64,000 nt of DNA from Phycisphaerae bacterium. Lineage in GTDB: Bacteria > Planctomycetota > Phycisphaerae > Sedimentisphaerales > Anaerobacaceae. Below, piece by piece: positions 37,596 to 44,291 of this stretch (position 1 is the first letter of the stretch; every line of letters starts with the position of its first letter). The notes under the pieces were generated by a model. The model worked only from the letters and a program-made list of their open reading frames with translations. It was not told where the DNA came from and did not search any database. Position numbers and translations under genes: made by a program. Location of the stretch: the NCBI GenBank assembly GCA_017993835.1, contig JAGOLX010000010.1, positions 62,001 through 126,000 of the forward strand, written 5' to 3'.

Positions 37596-38648
37596 TCATG
37601 GGGTGCGCAGTGTGCCGCGAAGGGTCGCCATGTCCACGTACTGGTCCGGCGAGACTTCTTCCGGGCGACGGGTGGGGTCGATGGCCAATCGCTCGAAGAT
37701 CTCCGGCCAGACCTCCCGTCCACCCAGTTCCGGCGGGGCCTGCTTGACGCACGCGCGGAGCATCTTCCGGCGGTGGCCGATAAACAAACCCACGACGGCG
37801 CCGAAGAGATCCATATTGGCGATTCTCTCGCTCTTTTGCGAATCGCGTCTGTAGCGGACGATGGCGGAATCGACCTGCGGCGGCGGCCAAAACGCCCCCG
37901 GCGGCAGGGTCCTCAGCATCTCGACCTCGCCGGTTGCCTGAAGGAAGATGCTGAGCGTTCCGTAATCCCGACCGCCCGGCCGGGCGATCATCCGCTGGGC
38001 GACCTCCTTCTGCACGGTCACGCACATGCCATCGACGACCAAAGGACCCTTGACGAGATTGATCATGACGGGCGATGCGACATCGTAAGGCAGATTTGCG
38101 ACGAGCAGGACCCGTGGCCCACCAGTAGCACGGCCGTCCCGGCCGTGAGTAACACGGGCATCTTGCCCGTGGCAACTCGGAGGCAGAGCCTGCCCTCGAC
38201 CTGATTGGGGGATGCCCATGGGACTCATGGGCGGGACGCCCATGCTACTCACGGGCAAGATGCCCGTGCTACTTCCTTTTCCTTCGACCTTTGCCCTCGC
38301 GGTCTCCACCGCGTACACGACATCGGGCGCGATCGATCCCTTGTTCGAGAGTGCGTCGGTATTCAGGATCTGCACATTCCCGGCGTGGGTCAGTCGCGAA
38401 ATGGCGATTTGTGCAAGGGTTGTGTCTAGTTCGGCCGAGACCACTTGGCCCGCTCGCTCGGCCAGCGCCTCCGTGAGCGAGCCGGTCCCGGGCCCGACCT
38501 CCAGGACGACGTCGTGCGGATCGATCTGCGCGGAATCGACCAGCAGGCGCATCAGGTTCAGGTCCACGAGGAAATGCTGTCCGAGCCGGCGATTGGGCGC
38601 CACGCCGGCGGACTCGAGCAGTTCCTGGATCTGTCGCTTCGTTTGCAT
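37596..38648 (-). CDS. rsmA: 16S rRNA dimethyladenosine transferase with repeat-derived insertion
   Basis: 350 aa against roughly 270-290 for the family. It dimethylates two adjacent adenines in 16S rRNA helix 45 using SAM. Motifs: RRLGQHFLVD (20-29), SAM site EVGPGTGSL (50-58), NTDAL and VANLPYDVASP (motif IV, 183-193). Between the acidic motif and NLPY, residues about 124-178 are an in-frame insertion (GILPVSSMGVPPMSPMG, HGQDARVTHGRDGRATGG) that is translated dispersed repeat, not family sequence. Start at MQTKRQIQ, no clear ribosome site; palindrome copy B overlies its promoter region. Downstream of pdxA, a common pairing. Confidence 0.9.
   Translation of the reverse strand: MQTKRQIQELLESAGVAPNRRLGQHFLVDLNLMRLLVDSAQIDPHDVVLEVGPGTGSLTEALAERAGQVVSAELDTTLAQIAISRLTHAGNVQILNTDALSNKGSIAPDVVYAVETARAKVEGKGSSTGILPVSSMGVPPMSPMGIPQSGRGQALPPSCHGQDARVTHGRDGRATGGPRVLLVANLPYDVASPVMINLVKGPLVVDGMCVTVQKEVAQRMIARPGGRDYGTLSIFLQATGEVEMLRTLPPGAFWPPPQVDSAIVRYRRDSQKSERIANMDLFGAVVGLFIGHRRKMLRACVKQAPPELGGREVWPEIFERLAIDPTRRPEEVSPDQYVDMATLRGTLRTP
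38113..38276. repeat. Multi-hairpin dispersed repeat inserted in rsmA
   Basis: About 164 bp made of short hairpins: ACGGCCGTCCCGGCCGT, ACGGGCATCTTGCCCGT, ATGGGCGGGACGCCCAT and ACGGGCAAGATGCCCGT. It keeps the rsmA reading frame open. A two-hairpin relative lies at 40790-40845. Confidence 0.8.
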
Positions 38649-38661
38649 CAGAGAAGAAAGC

Positions 38662-38813
38662 ACGAATATCGAAATTCGAAATCCGAAACAAATCCGAATT
38701 CGCAAAACGCCAAATTCAAAACAACCTCCATCGGTTCGGCGATAGCGTTTCGGTCATTTGGGTTTCTCTGGTTTGGGCTTGTTTCGGATTTCGAGATTCG
38801 AATTTCGGATTTC
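38662..38813 (+). repeat. Long dispersed palindrome, copy B
   Basis: Same family as 27190-27337: left arm GAAATTCGAAATCCGAAAC, centre GGCGATAGCGTTTCGGTCAT, right arm TTGTTTCGGATTTCGAGATT. Sits between pdxA and rsmA. Confidence 0.85.
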
Positions 38814-38825
38814 CCCGCCGGCGGG

Positions 38826-39926
38826 TTACGCTGCATTGCCCGGCTCGTCGCGCGGTGCGCCGTTGGGCGATCGGCTGTTGGCTGCCGTCTCCGCGAGGGC
38901 CAGCGACCGACGGGTCTTGGCCATCTGGATCGCGGTCATGATCGCAGCCTTCATGCTCGATGGATTCGCCAGATTGCGACCGGCGATGTCGAACGCAGTC
39001 CCGTGGGCAGGCGAGGTCCGCACGAGCGGCAGGCCGATGGTGATGTTCACCGCGTGCTCGAAGTCCATCATCTTGACCGGGATCATGCCCTGGTCGTGGT
39101 ACATCGCGACGACCGCGTCGAACTCGCCGCGGATGGCCTTGACGAACAGGGCGTCCGCCGGGATCGGGCCGACGCAGTCGATCCCCTGTTCCTGGGCCAG
39201 CAGGATCGCGGGCGAGATGATCCGCTGTTCCTCGTCGCCGAACTGGCCCTGCTCGCCTGCGTGCGGGTTCAGGGCCGCTACCCCGATGTGCGGGGTCTCG
39301 ATCCCGAAGTAGTCCTTCAAGGTTTCGTTGAGCAGGTCGATCGGCTCGAAGACGCAGCCGATCGTGAACTTGTTGCGAACGTCGAACAGGCCCAGGTGAA
39401 TCGTCGCCAGCGCCACCTTCAGCGGTCCGGCTACGAACATCATTGCCTTGCGGGGCGACTTGCACTTCTGGGCGAACAGCTCCGTGTGACCCGGCCACGG
39501 CGCGTCGATCATCTTCCAACTGGTCTTGCTGATCGGCGCGGTCACGATGGCGTCGATGATCCCGTCCCTGGCCGCCGCGATGGCGTCCGTGCAGAACTTG
39601 ATCGACGCTTCGCCTGCCACCCGGCTGGGCTCCTTCAGCCAGGGGGGCACGCTGTACTCGTCGTAATCGGCGACGACGGCTTTATAAGGATACTCCCGGC
39701 TGATCTTCTCGTGCTGGTGGCGACCCCAGAAAGGCTCGATCTCGGCCCGGTCCGCGGCGTAGCAGAGCTGCTCGTTCATGCCGAAGACGATGAACTTGGC
39801 CGCTCGACGGACCTCCGGATCGGCCAGGGCTTTGACCACCACCTCCGGCCCGATGCCTGCGGCGTCGCCCATGGTCACCCCGATGACCATCTGCTCGGAA
39901 ATCGAATTGTGATTGACGTCTTCCAT
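38826..39926 (-). CDS. pdxA: 4-hydroxythreonine-4-phosphate dehydrogenase
   Basis: 366 aa, slightly longer than usual because of a Ser/Asn/Pro tail. It oxidises 4-phosphohydroxy-L-threonine in vitamin B6 synthesis. Motifs: IGVTMGDAAGIGPEV at the N-terminus, APISKTSW, PGHTELFAQ, the metal-site His in ALNPHAGEQG and YHDQGMIPVK, and VRTSPAHGTAFDIAG. Order on the minus strand is ribE, pdxA, rsmA; pdxA-rsmA adjacency is classical. Confidence 0.94.
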   Translation of the reverse strand: MEDVNHNSISEQMVIGVTMGDAAGIGPEVVVKALADPEVRRAAKFIVFGMNEQLCYAADRAEIEPFWGRHQHEKISREYPYKAVVADYDEYSVPPWLKEPSRVAGEASIKFCTDAIAAARDGIIDAIVTAPISKTSWKMIDAPWPGHTELFAQKCKSPRKAMMFVAGPLKVALATIHLGLFDVRNKFTIGCVFEPIDLLNETLKDYFGIETPHIGVAALNPHAGEQGQFGDEEQRIISPAILLAQEQGIDCVGPIPADALFVKAIRGEFDAVVAMYHDQGMIPVKMMDFEHAVNITIGLPLVRTSPAHGTAFDIAGRNLANPSSMKAAIMTAIQMAKTRRSLALAETAANSRSPNGAPRDEPGNAA

Positions 39927-39929
39927 TTA

Positions 39930-40018
39930 CGAATCACGATTTACGTATTACGAATCACGATTTGCGACCCGGACCCCGCGTCGGCGAGAGCCAAATCATA
40001 AATCGTAAATCACAAATC
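39930..40018. repeat. Short-module palindrome between ribE and pdxA
   Basis: Left arm ACGATTTACGTATTACGAAT and right arm AAATCATAAATCGTAAATCA form an imperfect hairpin of about 25 bp around a GC-rich loop. Related GATTT modules occur at 9572-9612 and near 54220-54250. Confidence 0.7.
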
Positions 40019-40019
40019 C

Positions 40020-40667
40020 CTAAAACCCCATCTGTCGCAATCGCTCGACCGTCAACGGCTCCTGCTTGGGCAGCAGGACCTCCAGTTGCCGACGGACGAT
40101 CTTGACGAGGATATCGACCTCGATATTGACCCGCCTGCCTGTTTGTGCGTTGCCCAGCGTGGTCCGGCTCAAGGTCTCGGGAATCGCCGCAACGCGGAAG
40201 CCGCCCGGGTCCATCCCTGCGATGGTCAGGCTCACGCCATCCACCGCGACCGAGCCTTTTACGACCATCTGGTCCAGGAGTTCCGTCCCGGCGGCAAAGT
40301 CTATATCGGCAAATTCGCCCAGCTTCCTGACCGAGCGGATGGTGGCGACGCCGTCGACGTGGCCCTGCACGATATGGCCGCCGAGACGGTCGGAGGCCTT
40401 CATCGCCCGCTCGATGTTCACCTTGACGCCGGGCCGCAGGGTCGCCAGCGAGGACCTTTCCAGCGTTTCCAGGCTCAGTCCGAAGGTGGCGGTCGTGCCG
40501 TGCAGTTGTGTGATGGTCAGGCAGACCCCGCTGACCGCGACGCTGTCGCCGAGCCGGCAATCGGCAGCCAGCTCGCCCAGCTCCACGACGAGGGAACCAC
40601 CGCCGGACGCGCCGGGCGGCGCCACCGACCTCACGTCGCACATACCTTCTATAAGTCCTGTAAACAT
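40020..40667 (-). CDS. ribE: Riboflavin synthase alpha chain
   Basis: 215 aa, standard size. It dismutates two 6,7-dimethyl-8-ribityllumazine molecules to riboflavin. Two lumazine-binding repeats are seen: MFTGLIEGM start, SVAVSGVCLTIT in the first barrel, GGHIVQGHVDGVATI at the junction and VAVDGVSLTIAG in the second. A promoter lies at 40719-40748. Other rib genes are not in the window. Confidence 0.94.
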   Translation of the reverse strand: MFTGLIEGMCDVRSVAPPGASGGGSLVVELGELAADCRLGDSVAVSGVCLTITQLHGTTATFGLSLETLERSSLATLRPGVKVNIERAMKASDRLGGHIVQGHVDGVATIRSVRKLGEFADIDFAAGTELLDQMVVKGSVAVDGVSLTIAGMDPGGFRVAAIPETLSRTTLGNAQTGRRVNIEVDILVKIVRRQLEVLLPKQEPLTVERLRQMGF

Positions 40668-40718
40668 ATCTACTTATCTCTCACGGCTGTTTCCCGCTCC
40701 TCCATGAGCCGTCAGACT

Positions 40719-40748
40719 ATGCTATTGTTTCGCCCCCCGGCCTGTCAA
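40719..40748 (-). promoter_or_regulatory. Sigma70-like promoter for ribE
   Basis: Minus strand TTGACA (40748-40743), 18-nt spacer, TAGCAT (40724-40719), about 50 nt upstream of the ribE ATG. No FMN riboswitch consensus was seen in the leader. Confidence 0.5.
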
Positions 40749-40789
40749 ACAATTGTTCCGGCCTGCAGTGTGCCTGTGAGGGCATTCCG

Positions 40790-40845
40790 TGGCACGGGCA
40801 TCCTGCCCGTGTTCAAGGTCATGGGCGAGACGCCCATGCTACTGC
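40790..40845. repeat. Two-hairpin relative of the rsmA insertion
   Basis: ACGGGCATCCTGCCCGT (40794-40810) and ATGGGCGAGACGCCCAT (40821-40837), the same modules as in 38113-38276. The rest of the gap 40846-40997 shows nothing else notable. Confidence 0.8.
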
Positions 40846-40997
40846 AACGCCTTACGGCATCCCTACGAATGCCTCCGGCGTGAAATCTCTTTTGTGAGGT
40901 GCGCGGACGTGCTAAGATGGCCGGCCGGCGTTGATGCTCTCGGGACTGCCCTTGGGGCGACCGAAGAGCTGTCCCGGCGGGGAAAGGAGCAGAAGTC

Positions 40998-41639
40998 ATG
41001 GGGTCGATTTGGGTGAAGATAGCAGGGGCGGTCGTCGTCCTCGTGCTGGTGATCGTCATTCTCGGCCGGCTGGGCGGGGATGAGCCCGCTTCCGGGCTGG
41101 CCCAGAAGGACAAGACCTTCTACGACATGGCCGAGCGGGACAAGCAGTTCGGCGAGGAGCCCAAGGCGGTCCAGCAACCCCCGGCCGAAGCGGCGCAGCA
41201 GCCTGTCGCCCAGGAGCCCGCGCCGACCGAGTCGCCCGCCCAGCCGCCTGCCCAGCAGCCGGCTCAGGCGGAACAGCAGCCTGTGGCACAGGTCCCCGGC
41301 GTCGTCCTGCCCAGCAGCATCACGAAGCCGACCACGCTGCACTTCAAGCCGCTGGACGAGACAGAGCAAGTCTCAGCCGAGCAGACTCTCCCCTGGGCGG
41401 TCGCCAGTCGCAGCATCGGCCGGCTCCCGATGATGCAGTATGGCCCGATGGTCAAGGCCTGCCGGGACATCCTACAGCGATGGCCGGAGAGCTGGTACGC
41501 CTTTCGGGCCAAACAGATGCTCGAGGAGGTCGCGGAACGCCACGCCCAGTACAACATCACGCAACAGGAGCTGGATATCAGTCGATTCTTGAAGCCGAGG
41601 CAGGGGACGGAGCCTCGGGAGGTGCAACCGGTACAATGA
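40998..41639 (+). CDS. Membrane-anchored protein with Pro/Gln linker
   Basis: 213 aa. N-terminal anchor helix (IWVKIAGAVVVLVLVIVILG), a Gln/Pro/Ala-rich stalk (about 55-105), then a globular end (about 120-200: GRLPMMQYGPMVKACRDILQ, WYAFRAKQMLEEVAER). AAAGGAG 9 nt upstream of the ATG. Its stop overlaps the next start (ATGA), so it is translationally coupled to the thymidylate-synthase-family gene. Function unknown. Confidence 0.75.
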   Translation: MGSIWVKIAGAVVVLVLVIVILGRLGGDEPASGLAQKDKTFYDMAERDKQFGEEPKAVQQPPAEAAQQPVAQEPAPTESPAQPPAQQPAQAEQQPVAQVPGVVLPSSITKPTTLHFKPLDETEQVSAEQTLPWAVASRSIGRLPMMQYGPMVKACRDILQRWPESWYAFRAKQMLEEVAERHAQYNITQQELDISRFLKPRQGTEPREVQPVQ

Positions 41640-42523
41640 CGATGACTGCCCGTGAAACGATGCCCGTGATCTCTATTGCCGCCGAGTGCCTGCCCGAAGC
41701 CTGGGAGAAGGCCGTACTGGCGGTCTGGGACCAGGGCTACGAGGTCAAGACCCAGTACGACAAGCCCGACGATCCGCCCAGCAAGGACGCGACGGTGATG
41801 ATCGCGGTGACGAACCCATTCAACGAGCCGCGGATTCACAAGAACTTCCCCGGCGGGCCCGAGGAGCTTGAAGCCTATCGCCAGGAGGTGGTCAGCGGCA
41901 TTCACGACCACTGGATTGATCCCGCGGCCGGCAAGTGGACCTACACCTATCACGAGCGGCTCTTCGCCTATCGCCCGGTTGAGGACCTGCGGAATGCGAA
42001 GAGTCCCAAGCCGTTCCGCGCGGTCAACCAGATCCAGTACATCATCGACGCGCTGTCCGATGCAGGTCACACCCGACGGGCCCAGGCGGTTACCTGGATG
42101 CCCACTGCCGATCCGCAGACGGACGATCCGCCGTGCTTGCAGCGGATCTGGTGCAGGCTCGTGCCCGATGAAACGGGCTGCTGGACGCTGAACATGAACA
42201 CCCACTGGCGGAGCCGGGACCTCTACAAAGCGTGGTTCATGAACGTCTACGCGCTGACCGACCTGCAGCGGACGATTGCCGAAGCGATTGCCGCCAAGCG
42301 TGGCGAACCGGTTCGCGTCGGTCGGTATGTGGACATCAGCGACTCGCTGCACATCTACGGCAGCTACCTCCGCGACGCCGCGGTGGAGGTCGAGAAGATG
42401 CGAAAGACCCCGTTCTCCCAGCGGGCCTGGACGAGCGATCACCCGGCGTTCGAGATGATGACGCAGGAGGCCCGCCAGAAGCTGGCCCGAGATCCCGACT
42501 GGTTCGCGAAGGCACGGGGCTAA
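41636..42523 (+). CDS. Thymidylate-synthase-family protein (archaeal-like)
   Basis: 295 aa. Catalytic features of the ThyA fold are present: active-site Cys in DDPPCLQRIW, phosphate-binding RSRDLYKAW, the Asn-containing WFMNVYALTDL, and the DSLHIYGSY (DxHxY) end motif. The N-terminal part differs from bacterial ThyA, resembling archaeal thymidylate synthases or dUMP/dCMP hydroxymethylases. It would make dTMP (or a hydroxymethyl nucleotide) from dUMP and methylene-THF. Overlaps the upstream membrane-protein gene by 4 bp; a second ATG at 41642 is possible. Confidence 0.8.
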   Translation: MTMTARETMPVISIAAECLPEAWEKAVLAVWDQGYEVKTQYDKPDDPPSKDATVMIAVTNPFNEPRIHKNFPGGPEELEAYRQEVVSGIHDHWIDPAAGKWTYTYHERLFAYRPVEDLRNAKSPKPFRAVNQIQYIIDALSDAGHTRRAQAVTWMPTADPQTDDPPCLQRIWCRLVPDETGCWTLNMNTHWRSRDLYKAWFMNVYALTDLQRTIAEAIAAKRGEPVRVGRYVDISDSLHIYGSYLRDAAVEVEKMRKTPFSQRAWTSDHPAFEMMTQEARQKLARDPDWFAKARG

Positions 42524-42532
42524 GAAGCACGA

Positions 42533-42673
42533 ATGTCGAAATCCGAAATCCGAAACAAGTTCAAAGGACCGAAGCCCAAATGACCGAAACGCTGTCGCCC
42601 ATCGGGATGTCCGTTTTGGATTTCGAGTTTTGAGCCTTCGTGCTTGTTTCGAATTTCGAAATTCGGATTTCGA
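42533..42673 (-). repeat. Long dispersed palindrome, copy C
   Basis: Opposite orientation to copies A and B: centre CCAAATGACCGAAACGCTG, right arm GAATTTCGAAATTCGGATTT. Lies between the thymidylate-synthase-like gene and the parvulin gene. Confidence 0.85.
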
Positions 42674-42697
42674 GTTTAAGACAGGTAGGAGTATTGA

Positions 42698-43555
42698 ATG
42701 GCGATTATCGTGAACGGCCAGAGAATCGAAGATGAGGAGATCCGGGCGGAGGCCGAGCGTCTGCGTCCCAGCTACGAGCGGGCCTTTGCCGACCTCGATG
42801 CGGCGACTCGCGAGGCCCAACTCCAGGACTGGTCCAAGGAGAACGTCGTCGAGCGGGTGCTCCTTCGCCAGGAAGCGAAGGCCGGCGGCCCACAGATCCC
42901 GGCGGCCGACGTGGATGCAGCCTTTGCCAGGCTCAAGGAGCGGTTCGAGAAACCCGAGGATCTCCACCGCGAGTTTAGCGTCGACAGCGACGAGAAGGTC
43001 AAGGAGATGATCGAGCTCCAGATCAAGGTCGAGCACAAGATCAACGAGGTCTGTGCGAAGGCGGGCGAGCCTTCAGAGTCCGAGATCCAGGAGTATTTCA
43101 GCCAGCACCAGGATCGATTCGCGTCGGGCGAGCAGATCCGCGTCGCCCATGTGGTCAAATATGTCAACTGGCAAACGGACGAGGCCACCGCGCACGAGAC
43201 CGTGACACAGGCGCAGCGGGAGATCGCGGCGGGCGCGCCGTTCGAGGCGGTCGTGAACAAGTACACCGACTGCGCCGACAGCGGCGGCGACCTCGGCTAC
43301 GTCTCCCGCGGACAACTGGTCGAGGAGTTCGAAGATGTAGTCTTCAACCTGAATCCCGGCCAGGTCAGCGACGTGTTCCGCACGCGGTTCGGCTTCCACA
43401 TCGCCAAGCTGTACGACCGCCGGCCGCCGGCGATCCCGCCGTTGAAAGAGGTCAGAGAGCAGATCGTCGAGCAGGTTAGGGAGCAAAAGAGGGAGCAAGT
43501 CCTCGGCGAGTATCTCGACACGTTGCGAAGCAAGGCGACGGTCGAAGAAGTGTGA
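42698..43555 (+). CDS. Parvulin-type peptidyl-prolyl isomerase
   Basis: 285 aa. A helical SurA/PrsA-like N-terminal region (about 1-140) is followed by a PpiC rotamase domain (about 145-235) with IRVAHVVKYV, DCADSGGDLGYVSRGQLV and FRTRFGFHIAKLYDRR. There is no signal peptide, so it would act in the cytoplasm unless exported otherwise, which is unusual for a SurA-like protein. TAGGAG 7 nt before the ATG. Catalyses prolyl isomerisation and chaperones clients. Confidence 0.85.
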   Translation: MAIIVNGQRIEDEEIRAEAERLRPSYERAFADLDAATREAQLQDWSKENVVERVLLRQEAKAGGPQIPAADVDAAFARLKERFEKPEDLHREFSVDSDEKVKEMIELQIKVEHKINEVCAKAGEPSESEIQEYFSQHQDRFASGEQIRVAHVVKYVNWQTDEATAHETVTQAQREIAAGAPFEAVVNKYTDCADSGGDLGYVSRGQLVEEFEDVVFNLNPGQVSDVFRTRFGFHIAKLYDRRPPAIPPLKEVREQIVEQVREQKREQVLGEYLDTLRSKATVEEV

Positions 43556-43863
43556 CGTCAGAGCGAGTGTCGAGACTCGGTTTGGGGCTTCGAGCTTAGA
43601 ACCTGACACTTCACGCCCCGATTTGCTTCTCGTGATTTCTAACGTAGACTTTGGGTAGCATGGAGGAGGGAAGGCAGAAAGCAGTAAGCGTGAATCAGTC
43701 TTTCAAGCAGAAGCCTGCCACACGGACAGGAAGGGGCGCCCGGATGCAAAGGGCCGCGTCCCGGGCTCCCGAAAGACCCCAGGCTGACCTGCGACTGCAC
43801 GCTCGGAAAGGGAACTGGGCCATGACGATCTTTGGGGGGGCTACGTGAGTTTCTTTCCGAGCC

Positions 43864-43896
43864 GGCCCCTGCGTCCCCAGACGCAGGGGCCTTTTT
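43864..43896 (+). terminator. Strong intrinsic terminator, possibly of a small RNA
   Basis: GGCCCCTGCGTC (43864-43875) / GACGCAGGGGCC (43880-43891) with a 4-nt loop and TTTTT. It is 300 nt past the parvulin stop, and just upstream is another stem GCTCGGAAAG / CTTTCCGAGC (about 43801-43862) enclosing GGGCCATGACGATCTTTGGG. The stretch 43556-43863 has no convincing CDS, so the terminator may end a small RNA or the parvulin mRNA. 43897-44291 holds only the leader of the next gene. Confidence 0.75.
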
Positions 43897-44291
43897 CATG
43901 TCTGCGCATCTGCGTCCGAGAAAAGCATTGCATGTCGGCCCGGCTTGTGGCATAATGTCTCCAGTATCGCGGCGTTTTGGTCCGCCGCGTTGGATGGTGT
44001 GATCGTGTGGGAGGATGGGTCGCTGCTGAACGCCCCTCGCGGGTCGGGATGCGCGTTGAGTCCGTGCCGGAAGGCCTCGCGCCGGACGCCTTGAGACGGA
44101 CAAGTCTGTCGCGGTGCATTTCCTCTGGGACTGCGTCCCAGGGAAACGCTGTCGCCTCTGTCCCCCCGCCCCGTTGCCAGCTACAGGAAGGAGATCGCTC
44201 AAACCGATCGTATATCCTAAATGTACCGCCTGGAGTATCCGAAGAGATGGGGGAAGGCCGTTCGAATAGTCTTGTGTGAAGGAGAAGTCTT

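Noticed and set aside
40668-40718. FMN riboswitch upstream of ribE
   Set aside because: The leader is only about 50 nt and lacks the RFN element consensus.
43640-43896. Identification as 6S, SRP or RNase P RNA
   Set aside because: None of the conserved cores of these RNAs could be found; only an unspecific small RNA remains possible.
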